64,000 nt of DNA from assembly GCF_000744115.1 (NCBI RefSeq), contig NZ_JQLG01000004.1, forward strand, positions 1,365,001 through 1,429,000, in the 5' to 3' direction. The translations under genes were made by a program, and so were the position numbers. The notes beneath the pieces were generated by a model. The model saw only the letters and a program-made list of their open reading frames with translations, did no database searches and had not been told where the DNA came from. Every line of letters begins with the position of its first letter. Position 1 is the first letter of the stretch. This document shows, in pieces, positions 54,714 to 63,514 of the stretch. This stretch comes from Carnobacterium alterfunditum DSM 5972. GTDB taxonomy: Bacteria > Bacillota > Bacilli > Lactobacillales > Carnobacteriaceae.

Positions 54714-55931
54714 TTGAATAAAAAGTTCATTAACATAGCATTAGTTGCAGCAGTAGGTTTTACAACCTTTGTTGCACCTGTAACAGCATTTGCAAGTACA
54801 GATAAGGATATCCAAACATCTACAGAAAAATTGGCAGATCTTGAAAATAAAGAAGTCTCAGCGGAATCTCAATTAGCAGCTATTACAGCTACTATTACAG
54901 ATAATGAAAAAAATGCTGAGTCATTGATGAATGAAATGAAAAACACGCAATCTAGTTTGAAAAAGTTGGAAGTACAAGTTTCTGACTTGAATACAGCTAT
55001 TGAGAAACGTGAAGCGAAATTAAATGAACAAGCACGTTCTGTACAAGTAGATGGAGATAACCAAAATTATGTAGATTTTATTGTGAATGCTGAATCAATG
55101 GCTGATGTTATTGGACGCGTAGATGTTGTTTCTCAAATTGTTTCTGCAAACCAAGATTTAGTAAAAGCTCAAGCAGCTGACAAAAAAACTTTAGCTGCAA
55201 AACAAAAAGAAACTGAAGAAAAAGCAATAGAACAAACTTTATTAGCTGCAAAATTAGAAACTTCTAAAATAGATTTGGAGCAACAAAGTTTAGAAAAAGA
55301 GGCTGTCGTAGCATCGATCGCTGCTGAAAAATCAGTTGTAGAAGCTGAAAGAGAACAATTTTTAGCTATTCAAGCAGCTGCTGAGAAAAAAGCAGAAGAA
55401 CTAGCAGTTGTTAAAACAACAGCTACTTCAACTCCTGTAGAAGTCATTGCAACAGCAGTTGAAGCAACAAATTCTGATGAAAAAGCAACTACTACTTCAA
55501 AAACAGTAGCTAAACCAGTTGAATCAAAAGAAATTGCCGTAACAACAAAAACAGCAACTGCTTCAAATGGCTCATGGGCAACAATAAAAACAGCAGCCTA
55601 TGGTGTTATTGGTACACCTTATCTTTATGGAGGAACGAATACTAACGGTTTTGACTGTTCAGGTTTTACCAGCTATGCATTTGCTGCAGCTGGAATCAGT
55701 CTTCCAAGAACAGCTGGTGCTCAATACGCAGCTTCAACTAAGGTTTCACAATCTGAAGCACAACCTGGAGATTTAGTATTCTTTAATCAAACAGGAAGTA
55801 TTGATCATGTTGGTATTTATCTTGGAAACAATCAATTTATTGGTTCTCAATCTTCAACAGGTGTCTCTGTTACGACGATCAGTCAAGCATATTGGGCTCA
55901 ATACCTAGTTGGTTTTGGTCGTATAAACTAA
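54714..55931 (+). CDS. Secreted coiled-coil NlpC/P60 peptidoglycan hydrolase (PcsB/CwlO-like)
   Basis: A 405-residue wall hydrolase. Signal peptide (residues 1-27, likely cut after AFA), a long coiled coil (about 28-225, rich in Lys, Glu and Ala), a Thr/Ala/Lys linker (about 230-280), and a C-terminal NlpC/P60 endopeptidase domain with the catalytic Cys in FDCSGFTSYAF and His in IDHVGIYLG. Such proteins cut peptide crosslinks and are autoinhibited until FtsEX acts on the coiled coil. Being directly behind ftsEX supports that pairing. The start is TTG, preceded by GGGGGAT. Confidence 0.93.
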   Translation: MNKKFINIALVAAVGFTTFVAPVTAFASTDKDIQTSTEKLADLENKEVSAESQLAAITATITDNEKNAESLMNEMKNTQSSLKKLEVQVSDLNTAIEKREAKLNEQARSVQVDGDNQNYVDFIVNAESMADVIGRVDVVSQIVSANQDLVKAQAADKKTLAAKQKETEEKAIEQTLLAAKLETSKIDLEQQSLEKEAVVASIAAEKSVVEAEREQFLAIQAAAEKKAEELAVVKTTATSTPVEVIATAVEATNSDEKATTTSKTVAKPVESKEIAVTTKTATASNGSWATIKTAAYGVIGTPYLYGGTNTNGFDCSGFTSYAFAAAGISLPRTAGAQYAASTKVSQSEAQPGDLVFFNQTGSIDHVGIYLGNNQFIGSQSSTGVSVTTISQAYWAQYLVGFGRIN

Positions 55932-55984
55932 GAGTGTCTATCTAATGAATAAGTTATTCTGACCGTTTCCCCAAAAAATAATTC

Positions 55985-56024
55985 TAAAAACACGTACTAA
56001 CAATTTGTTAGTACGTGTTTTTTT
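55985..56024 (+). terminator. Terminator after the hydrolase gene
   Basis: An 18-bp stem around CACGTACTAACAA/TTGTTAGTACGTG with seven T. Confidence 0.92.
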
Positions 56025-56067
56025 GCTTTTCAGTAGATAGTACAAGTGCAGTAAACATGGCAATTAC

Positions 56068-56277
56068 GGATCTATAATTTTTAGTGTTGATAGACTTAAT
56101 CTAATGGCATTACTTACTCAAGTTTATGGAGGAATAGGGTTGCTTGTAGTCATGTAGAGGATTCAATGAGAATTACACAACGTTGGCACTTCAGACGTTC
56201 CTTGGGCTCTCCACAAGCAAACCCGTCCATTTCAGAAGAAATTTTTTTAAAGTATCCACACCATTTGATTTAGAACC
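56068..56277 (-). mobile_element. Copy C of the ISL3-like short repeat element (210 bp)
   Basis: Ends GGATCTATAATT and TTTAGAACC, matching copies A and B at both ends and in the TAGGGTTGCTTG block. It is flanked by GCAATTAC (56060-56067) and GCAATTGC (56278-56285), an 8-bp target duplication with one mismatch. It is non-coding and lies between the hydrolase terminator and the PDZ gene. Of the three copies, this has the best preserved duplication, so it may be the youngest. Confidence 0.75.
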
Positions 56278-56507
56278 GCAATTGCAGGCTTCAGACTATA
56301 GCGTAACTCCAAAAGAAATTTCATTTAAATAATTCAAATCGATTACCAGTATAGAGAAATAGAGTCTTTTTTTTAGATAAAAGAAGAAATATTACGTATA
56401 AACTGTTTTAAGTGTAAAAATCAGGTAAACTATATTTAGAAACGGATAAATTCGTGATCATATTGATTTAGTTTGATAAAATAGAAAAATAAGTAGAAAA
56501 GGAGTAG

Positions 56508-57692
56508 ATGCAATTGGTAACGAATTTTTTTATTGCACTAGTACTGTTTTTTATTCAACCCATATTTGTTGTGGGATTGATTTTTACAATTTGGACAAGT
56601 TATCGCAGGATCAACCATGAAAGAAGTAATCACCGTGTAGCAATTTATAATACATTGTACGAAATTAGAAATTATTTACTATTAGGACTTTTTTTTGGGG
56701 CAATTGGATCCATTCTCTTAACCGTAGTAGGAATTCCGGTTACATTGGATTGGATCATAATCTATCAAATTGTAGCAATTGTGAGCTTAGTTTTTGGCTA
56801 TCGCTTCATTCATCCTTTGTTTACGTTTTCGATAAGTTCTTTGATTCTTTTAGGAGTATCGTTTGTTCTAGATAGAAGCGATTTTTCTTTTATACCAAAT
56901 ACGTGGTATCGTCCTTTAAGTCAAAGTGAATTTAATGGAACACCATTGTTTATGAACATTTTTATTATTCTTATTTTTATATTAGTGATCTCAATTTTCA
57001 CGATCAAGAGAAACGCTGATCGTCATTTATCAGTACGCTTTTTGAAAACAAAACGGGGTAAAAAAATTGCGAAATATCCTATAAAACCATTTTGGGTGTT
57101 ACCACTTTTGCTGATTGTTCCTGGTGAAAGCTTTCAGGCTTTATTTAGCTGGTGGCCAGTCTTTTCAATTGGAAATGAACAGTATGCATTCTTTTGGTTG
57201 CCAATTCTAGTAGGCTTTCAATTCACAGTCCAGGCTCAGGTTCCGAAAGAGGCGATAGCAAAATTAGCCAACGACTTAATGATTTTAACAGGAATTGCTT
57301 TAATCATTGCAATTAGTTCAATCTGGGTACCTTATGCTCCGATTGTTGGTTTTATCTTTTTAATTATTGGTGGATCAATTGTGTTATACCGCCATCGTAA
57401 ACGTGAAAAAAACTGGAATTTTCTTTTCGGGCCAGCTGAAAATGGTATAAAAATTATTGGCATTCGTCCTGGTACGCCAGCAGAGAAAATGAATTTAAAG
57501 ATTGGAGATACCATTACCGACTGCAATAATCTCAAAATTGAAACGGAAGCAGATTTTTATCAAGCCTTATCGAAAAACAGCGTATATTGTCATTTGAAAG
57601 TTAGAAATTTGGATGGTGAACTCCGATTGACTGAAACAGCTATTTATGCTGATTCGCCACATGAAATTGGAGTGGTCATTTTAGAAAAGTAG
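56508..57692 (+). CDS. Multi-pass membrane protein with C-terminal PDZ domain (MinJ-like)
   Basis: A 394-residue protein: seven or eight membrane helices (residues about 5-300) followed by a cytosolic PDZ domain (about 305-392, with IIGIRPGTPAEKMNLKIGDTITDCNN). In Bacillus the similar MinJ links DivIVA to MinCD at the poles and lies near ftsEX. Here the gene also stands close to ftsEX, supporting a division or morphology role, but homology to MinJ is only architectural. ATG at 56508 is close to GGAG; TTG at 56514 has better spacing, so the start is uncertain by two codons. Confidence 0.75.
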   Translation: MQLVTNFFIALVLFFIQPIFVVGLIFTIWTSYRRINHERSNHRVAIYNTLYEIRNYLLLGLFFGAIGSILLTVVGIPVTLDWIIIYQIVAIVSLVFGYRFIHPLFTFSISSLILLGVSFVLDRSDFSFIPNTWYRPLSQSEFNGTPLFMNIFIILIFILVISIFTIKRNADRHLSVRFLKTKRGKKIAKYPIKPFWVLPLLLIVPGESFQALFSWWPVFSIGNEQYAFFWLPILVGFQFTVQAQVPKEAIAKLANDLMILTGIALIIAISSIWVPYAPIVGFIFLIIGGSIVLYRHRKREKNWNFLFGPAENGIKIIGIRPGTPAEKMNLKIGDTITDCNNLKIETEADFYQALSKNSVYCHLKVRNLDGELRLTETAIYADSPHEIGVVILEK

Positions 57693-57743
57693 TTTAGATC
57701 AAAGGAATATGAACTTGAAAATTCTGTATAGGTGGGATGAAAA

Positions 57744-58472
57744 ATGAAAAGAGTATTAATTGTCGATGATGAACAATCAATTTTAACATTATTAGCTTTT
57801 AATTTAGAAAAAGAAGGCTATCAAGTAGATACAGCTTTGGATGGTTTGGAAGGCTATAAAATGGCATTAGCCTATCCGTATGATTTTATTATTTTGGATC
57901 TAATGTTGCCGTCAATGGGTGGTATGGATATCTGTAAAAAGCTGCGACAAGAAAAAATTGAAGCACCGATAATGATGCTAACGGCTAAAGACGATGAGCT
58001 TGAAAAAATTATTGGACTTGAATTAGGTGCAGATGACTATATGACAAAACCCTTTAGTCCGCGTGAAGTGCTTGCGAGAATGAAAGCTATTATGAGAAGA
58101 ATGAACAGTAAAAGCAATGTAGAAGATAGTTTAATCAATTCAGATGGCAGCACAGAAAATTATGAACTGATCAAAGTAGGGGACATCCAAATCGATCCTA
58201 GCCAATATGAAGTAATCGTAAGAGGGAAAAAAATTGAAGTTACACCAAAAGAATTTGAATTGCTGATGTATATGATCAAGCGGGTCAACCGCATTTTGAG
58301 TAGAGAGCAGTTGTTGGATGCTATTTGGAATTTTGATTACGCTGGTGAAACTCGTATTGTAGATGTGCATATTAGCCACTTAAGAGAAAAATTAGAAGTA
58401 GATACAAAAAATCCTGTTTATATTCAAACAGTGAGAGGCTTCGGTTACAAATTTGAGGCACCTAAAAAATGA
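57744..58472 (+). CDS. phoP: Phosphate-response regulator PhoP
   Basis: A 242-residue OmpR-family regulator. Receiver domain residues 1-120 with acidic pocket DDE (8-10), phospho-acceptor Asp52 in LDLMLP and Lys near 104 in TKPF; the winged-helix DNA-binding domain is about 140-240. It is assigned as PhoP rather than WalR because phoR and the pst operon follow directly. It should bind TTTACA repeats such as those at 60582-60598. AGGTGGGATGAAAA precedes the ATG; it overlaps phoR by four nt. Confidence 0.92.
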   Translation: MKRVLIVDDEQSILTLLAFNLEKEGYQVDTALDGLEGYKMALAYPYDFIILDLMLPSMGGMDICKKLRQEKIEAPIMMLTAKDDELEKIIGLELGADDYMTKPFSPREVLARMKAIMRRMNSKSNVEDSLINSDGSTENYELIKVGDIQIDPSQYEVIVRGKKIEVTPKEFELLMYMIKRVNRILSREQLLDAIWNFDYAGETRIVDVHISHLREKLEVDTKNPVYIQTVRGFGYKFEAPKK

Positions 58473-60244
58473 AGAAGCTGCAATTTAGGATAGTAATCAT
58501 TTTTATTGCTATATTTACAATTTTTAGTATCTCTATCAGCCTCTTCTCAACTAATTTGTTACAAGACTACGCTGGCGATAGTCAACAAGAAGCTTTGAGC
58601 AGTCAGGCAAAAACAATCGCGAATATGCTCCAAATGAATGTAGAAAAGACAACAAATCTCGAATCAGTAACGACTGATTTATCAACTTTAGAAATGCAAT
58701 CTGAAGAAAGAATGACCATTATCGATCCTTCCGGCATGGTTGTTTTCGATTCTGCAACCGATAAAGAAGCATTAGAAAATCATAGTGACCGTGAAGAATT
58801 TCAAGCGGTATTAAATGGGGATGAAGTAGGGACGTCGGTTAGAAAAAGCGAAAGTACGAATGAAACGCTGTATTATGTTGCTGTTCCCTTAATTGGTGAA
58901 CAAGGTGAATTATTAGGTGTCTTACGCTTAGCTCGTCCAGTTGCTGAGATCAATCAGATCAGTGATCAGATAAAAAATTCTCTGTTGATTTTTAGCTTAC
59001 TTGCACTAAGTTTAACTACATTCGTTACACTTATCATAACCAAACGGATAGCCAAACCAATCAATGATATTATGGAAGTAGCAGAAAGTCTTTCTGCTAA
59101 ACAATATCAAGTTAGGTACACGGGGAGTGCCTACGGAGAAGTGGCAGATTTAGGAGAAACAATCAATGATTTAGCTACAAATTTAGAAGAACAAACACAA
59201 GAGCTTGTTCAAAATGATAAGCGTCTTTCTGAGCTGATCAATCATCTGGTTATCGGGGTTATGCTGATTGATGAGCACCGAATGATAAAAATGGTAAATC
59301 CCGCTATGAATATTATTTTAGGCGAAGATATTAGCAAACTGGTTGGAAATTCTTATATTGAGGCAACAAAAAGTTATGGATTGAGCCACCTGATCGAAAA
59401 AGCTTATCAAAAAAATGAAAAGCAAAATGATGAAATTTACTTTTATTACCCTAAAGATAAAATTGTAGATGCAAATATTGTTCCTATTGAAGGAAAAGAA
59501 CCGGGCGAACAAAATTTAATTGTCTTGCTTTATGACATCACAGAAATCAGAAGATTAGAAAAAGTTCGAACAGACTTTGTAACGAATGCTTCACATGAAT
59601 TAAAGACACCAATCACAGCTCTTAAAGGTTTTTCAGAAACATTATTAGATGGAGCAATGGAAGATAAAGAAGTGTTAAAACAATTTTTAGAAATCATGTT
59701 AGCTGAAAGCAGTCGGTTAGATTTATTAGTGAATGATATTCTTGAATTATCAAAATTGGAACAAAAACAAGTACCGATGAAAGTTGAAAAAATCAATCTC
59801 ATAGAAGCCGTTAGTTCAACCTTTCAACTCGTTAAGCAAAAAGCCGAAGAGAAAAAAATAGAACTTAATATTCTTGAAGAAGATAAGCTGCTTATCACTG
59901 GAGACAGTAGTCGATTAAAACAAATATTAGCTAATTTAATCAATAATGCAGTCGTCTATACTCAAGAAGGCGGTAAAGTAGAGGTCACTATAAAAAAAGA
60001 AAACGAGTATGCTGTCATCAAAGTATCCGATAACGGGATAGGGATACCGGAAGATGAGCAGGATCGGATTTTCGAACGTTTTTATAGAGTAGATAAGGCC
60101 CGTAGCCGTAATTTTGGTGGGACTGGATTAGGATTGTCCATCGTTAAGTATTTAGTCGAAAATTTGAATGGATTTATAACTGTTGAAAGTAAACTTGGAT
60201 TAGGAACCACCTTCATTGTAAAGTTGCCGATCCAATCAAAATGA
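58469..60244 (+). CDS. phoR: Phosphate sensor kinase PhoR
   Basis: A 591-residue membrane histidine kinase. TM1 (about 8-28), an extracellular sensor domain (about 30-165), TM2 (about 170-190), HAMP (about 190-245), PAS (about 255-360), HisKA with phosphorylated His376 in SHELKTP, and HATPase_c with N-box LINNAVVYTQEGG, DNGIGIPEDEQ, RFYRVDKARSRNFGGTGLGLSI. ATGA overlap with phoP. It ends at a terminator, so pst has its own promoter. Confidence 0.94.
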   Translation: MKKLQFRIVIIFIAIFTIFSISISLFSTNLLQDYAGDSQQEALSSQAKTIANMLQMNVEKTTNLESVTTDLSTLEMQSEERMTIIDPSGMVVFDSATDKEALENHSDREEFQAVLNGDEVGTSVRKSESTNETLYYVAVPLIGEQGELLGVLRLARPVAEINQISDQIKNSLLIFSLLALSLTTFVTLIITKRIAKPINDIMEVAESLSAKQYQVRYTGSAYGEVADLGETINDLATNLEEQTQELVQNDKRLSELINHLVIGVMLIDEHRMIKMVNPAMNIILGEDISKLVGNSYIEATKSYGLSHLIEKAYQKNEKQNDEIYFYYPKDKIVDANIVPIEGKEPGEQNLIVLLYDITEIRRLEKVRTDFVTNASHELKTPITALKGFSETLLDGAMEDKEVLKQFLEIMLAESSRLDLLVNDILELSKLEQKQVPMKVEKINLIEAVSSTFQLVKQKAEEKKIELNILEEDKLLITGDSSRLKQILANLINNAVVYTQEGGKVEVTIKKENEYAVIKVSDNGIGIPEDEQDRIFERFYRVDKARSRNFGGTGLGLSIVKYLVENLNGFITVESKLGLGTTFIVKLPIQSK

Positions 60245-60291
60245 TTGTTCAGGCATAATGGATGCAGTAAAAAAATATGAATTTTGTATCG

Positions 60292-60327
60292 AAAAGAGCC
60301 TTGAGATCAGTCTTAAGGCTCTTTTTG
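60292..60327 (+). terminator. Terminator of phoP-phoR
   Basis: Stem AAAAGAGCCTTGAG.../...CTTAAGGCTCTTTTT. The 63-codon frame at 60258-60449 runs through this hairpin and is not a gene. The following 250 bp up to the Pho box hold no recognisable gene. Confidence 0.88.
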
Positions 60328-60581
60328 TATTCAAATGGACTAAAGGGTCTTTACAAATGCTTAATAACCTTTACGAATCAGGTGAGGTTACTATAAAATT
60401 AAATAGAAATTTGATAAAATTAATCACCATTAAAGTTGGAATTAGATAAAAAAGTTCTCATTTATTTTTTAGATCGATAACTAAATAAAAAGCGTCAAGT
60501 AGAGATGAAATGCTGTTTGACAATGTTTTCTTTACTCTTTTAATTTTAAAAAGTTAAAATACTAACAGAGCGTAAATTGCC

Positions 60582-60598
60582 TTTACACAAAATTTACA
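60582..60598 (+). promoter_or_regulatory. Candidate PhoP box upstream of pstS
   Basis: TTTACA at 60582-60587 and 60593-60598, with an 11-bp period, fit the PhoP binding pattern of Bacillus-type regulators (TT(A/C/T)ACA repeats). A third, weaker half (TTTAAC) follows at 60608. The pstS start codon is about 80 nt downstream. Confidence 0.65.
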
Positions 60599-60676
60599 AT
60601 TATGCTATTTAACTTTTTTTATATTACGTTATTATTAAGAAGTATGTAATTTAGGTAAATACCTAGGAGGTATAAA

Positions 60677-61540
60677 ATGAAACTAAAAAACAGTGGGCTG
60701 ATGTTAATCATCGCATTAGGATTTGCTCTGACAGCATGTGGACCTGTAGTAGAACAAGAATCCATTACAGTAGTCGGATCAACAGCTTTGCAACCCCTTG
60801 TGGAAGCTGCCGGTGAACAATACGGTGCTGAAAATGCTGGGAAATTTATTAATGTGCAAGGCGGAGGTAGTGGAACTGGATTGAGCCAAATTGCTGCAGA
60901 TGCAGTGGATATTGGAAATTCAGATATTTTTGCGGAAGAAAAAGAAGGTATAGATGTCTCTAAATTAGTTGATCATCGTGTAGCTGTAGTGGGTATCACG
61001 CCTATCGTTACACCAGGTACTGGAGTAACGGATATCAGCTTAGAAGAATTAAACAAAATTTTTAGAGGAGAAATCACTAATTGGTCAGAACTTGGCGGTA
61101 AAGATTTGACAATAACAGTCTTAAATCGTGCTTCTGGGAGTGGTACCCGTGCAACATTTGAACAATGGGTACTAGAAGAAGGCCAAAAAAGTATCATTAC
61201 GCAAGAACAAGAGTCAAGTGGTACAGTACGACAAATTGTTGCCAGTACTCCTGGTACGATAAGTTACGTTGGTTTTTCCTACGTAAATGAAGACGTTGTT
61301 GCATTTTCAATAGATGGAGTAGAACCAACAGTTGAAAATGTAAAAACAGGTGATTGGGTCATCTGGTCTTATGAACACATGTATACGAATGGAGAACCTA
61401 CAGGATTAACAAAAGATTTTCTTGAATACATTTTATCTGACGAGGTCCAATCAACACTGATCGAAGCAGTAGGATACATTCCGACTAGTCAAATGGAAGT
61501 GGAACGAGATATTGAGGGGAATAGAATACCTGTAGAGTAG
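60677..61540 (+). CDS. pstS: Phosphate-binding lipoprotein PstS
   Basis: A 287-residue substrate-binding protein of the high-affinity phosphate ABC transporter. The signal peptide ends in the lipobox LTACG, so Cys21 is lipidated and holds it on the outer membrane face. Phosphate-binding loops are visible: VVGSTALQPL, GGGSGTGLSQI and NRASGSGTRATFEQWV. ATG follows AGGAGG. It is the first gene of pstS-C-A-B, preceded by a PhoP box. Confidence 0.96.
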   Translation: MKLKNSGLMLIIALGFALTACGPVVEQESITVVGSTALQPLVEAAGEQYGAENAGKFINVQGGGSGTGLSQIAADAVDIGNSDIFAEEKEGIDVSKLVDHRVAVVGITPIVTPGTGVTDISLEELNKIFRGEITNWSELGGKDLTITVLNRASGSGTRATFEQWVLEEGQKSIITQEQESSGTVRQIVASTPGTISYVGFSYVNEDVVAFSIDGVEPTVENVKTGDWVIWSYEHMYTNGEPTGLTKDFLEYILSDEVQSTLIEAVGYIPTSQMEVERDIEGNRIPVE

Positions 61541-61586
61541 ATACATTAATACAGGTCAATATTAAACACAAGAATAGATAGCTTAT

Positions 61587-61627
61587 AGTTGAAGACGACT
61601 GTTCGATATGAAAAGTCGCCTTCAACT
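61587..61627 (+). other. Intercistronic hairpin between pstS and pstC
   Basis: A 13-bp stem with one mismatch (61587-61600 with 61614-61627) and a 13-nt loop, not followed by a clean T run. It may stabilise the pstS message or partly terminate, giving more binding protein than permease. Confidence 0.6.
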
Positions 61628-61658
61628 TGTTATATTTGATATAAGAGGAGGGCTTCTT

Positions 61659-62579
61659 TTGGAAGAGATTCAAGCAAGATTACTTGGAAACTCAAAAAAA
61701 GGCAGACTGGAAAAATTAGGAAAAATGATTAGTTTTATTTGTATCGCTATCATCGTACTTGTGGTTGTTTCAATTTTATATTTTGTTACCAGCAAAGGAC
61801 TCGCTACGTTCTTTACAGATGGTGTTTCTTTTTGGGCATTCTTAACCGGTTCAGTATGGAATCCTGGTAATGTTGGTGAAAATGGTCAGCCGCTTGTTGG
61901 AGCACTTCCGATGATTACTGGATCATTTTTAGTTACCTTGCTTTCAGCAGTATTAGCTACACCTTTTGCAATCGGTGCAGCAATTTTTATGACAGAAATT
62001 TCACCAACAACTGGTAAAAGAATTTTACAGCCGGTAGTTGAATTATTAGTGGGAATCCCATCCGTTGTTTATGGATTTATTGGATTGACTGTAATCGTTC
62101 CTTTTTTTCGTTCTATTTTTGGAGGTACTGGATTTGGAATTTTATCCGCTACTTTAGTATTATTCGTTATGATCTTGCCAACAGTAACAAGCATGGCGGT
62201 AGATGCACTAAATGCTGTACCAAGATATTACCGCGAGGCTTCTCTTGCTATGGGCGCAACAAGATGGCAAACTATTTATAAAGTTGTATTGAGAAGTGCA
62301 ACACCGGGCTTGTTGACAGCAGTTGTTTTTGGAATGGCACGTGCTTTTGGAGAAGCCTTAGCTGTACAAATGGTTATCGGGAATGCAGCGTTAATGCCGA
62401 CCGATTTAATTACACCAGCTTCAACGCTAACCAGTATTTTGACCATGGGTATGGGAAATACAGTTATGGGTACCTTAGAGAATAATGTTCTTTGGTCTTT
62501 AGCTTTGATTTTAATGGTCATGGCACTATTCTTTAATATCTTAACGCGTTGGATCGGTAAGAAAGGGGCTATAAAATAA
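61659..62579 (+). CDS. pstC: Phosphate ABC transporter permease PstC
   Basis: A 306-residue permease with six membrane helices and the BPD_transp_1 loop (YYREASLAMGATRWQTIYKVVL). It pairs with PstA. TTG at 61659 is seven nt after GAGGAGGG; the earlier in-frame ATG at 61608 lies in the hairpin and lacks a binding site. The stop overlaps the pstA start as TAATG. Confidence 0.95.
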   Translation: MEEIQARLLGNSKKGRLEKLGKMISFICIAIIVLVVVSILYFVTSKGLATFFTDGVSFWAFLTGSVWNPGNVGENGQPLVGALPMITGSFLVTLLSAVLATPFAIGAAIFMTEISPTTGKRILQPVVELLVGIPSVVYGFIGLTVIVPFFRSIFGGTGFGILSATLVLFVMILPTVTSMAVDALNAVPRYYREASLAMGATRWQTIYKVVLRSATPGLLTAVVFGMARAFGEALAVQMVIGNAALMPTDLITPASTLTSILTMGMGNTVMGTLENNVLWSLALILMVMALFFNILTRWIGKKGAIK

Positions 62580-63463
62580 TGGATGCAAAAAAGTGGGATA
62601 AATTCGCAGTCGGCGTCTTATACGCCTTATCAATCGTTATCGTTCTTATTTTATTCAGCTTATTAGCCTTTATTTTAGTACGAGGCGTACCGCAAATTTC
62701 ATGGGAATTTTTAACCCGGCCAACAAGATCATTTCAAGCCGGGGGTGGGATCGGAATTCAATTATTTAATTCATTTTATCTATTGTTCTTAACGATGTTG
62801 ATCAGTACACCTCTAGCTTTAGGTGCGGCTATTTATTTATCAGAATATGCACGACAAAATTGGTTGACAGATGTCATTAGAACGGCGATAGAAGTCTTGA
62901 GTTCTTTGCCTTCTGTAGTTGTAGGGCTTTTTGGATTTCTGATTTTTGTTATTCAATTTGGTTTTGGATTTTCGATCCTTTCAGGAGCTCTTGCATTGAC
63001 GATCTTTAATCTACCATTATTGACAAGAACCATTGAAGATTCTCTGCAAGCTATACCAAGCATTCAGAGAGAAGCCGGACTAGCTTTAGGATTGTCTCGT
63101 TGGGAAACAGTCACTCGTATTATTTTACCCGCAGCGTTACCTGGTATTTTAACCGGTATGATCTTAGCAGCTGGGCGTGTTTTTGGTGAAGCAGCCGCTT
63201 TGATTTATACTGCTGGGCAAAGTGCACCTGCACTAGATTTTACCAACTGGAACCCGCAATCGATCACTAGTCCATTAAATATTACGAGACCAGCTGAAAC
63301 CTTGGCGGTCCATATATGGAAGATCAATAGCGAAGGCGTAATGCCGGACGGAGTACAAGTATCGGCAGGAGCTTCAGCTGTTTTGGTCATTGCAGTATTG
63401 CTATTTAATTTAGTTGCCCGTTACTTAGGAAGAAGACTTCAAAAGAAAGCTACTTCTGCTTAA
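62579..63463 (+). CDS. pstA: Phosphate ABC transporter permease PstA
   Basis: A 294-residue permease, partner of PstC, with about six membrane helices and the cytosolic loop SIQREAGLALGLSRWETVTRIIL that contacts PstB. ATG overlaps the pstC stop by one nt, which suggests coupled translation. The gap to pstB is 51 nt. Confidence 0.95.
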   Translation: MDAKKWDKFAVGVLYALSIVIVLILFSLLAFILVRGVPQISWEFLTRPTRSFQAGGGIGIQLFNSFYLLFLTMLISTPLALGAAIYLSEYARQNWLTDVIRTAIEVLSSLPSVVVGLFGFLIFVIQFGFGFSILSGALALTIFNLPLLTRTIEDSLQAIPSIQREAGLALGLSRWETVTRIILPAALPGILTGMILAAGRVFGEAAALIYTAGQSAPALDFTNWNPQSITSPLNITRPAETLAVHIWKINSEGVMPDGVQVSAGASAVLVIAVLLFNLVARYLGRRLQKKATSA

Positions 63464-63514
63464 TAAATAAATAGAGTGCTGTAAGGATTCAGTTAGACAA
63501 GGAGGATTTGAGTA

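Noticed and set aside
60258-60449. 63-codon frame after phoR
   Set aside because: It runs through the phoP-phoR terminator hairpin and has no ribosome-binding site.
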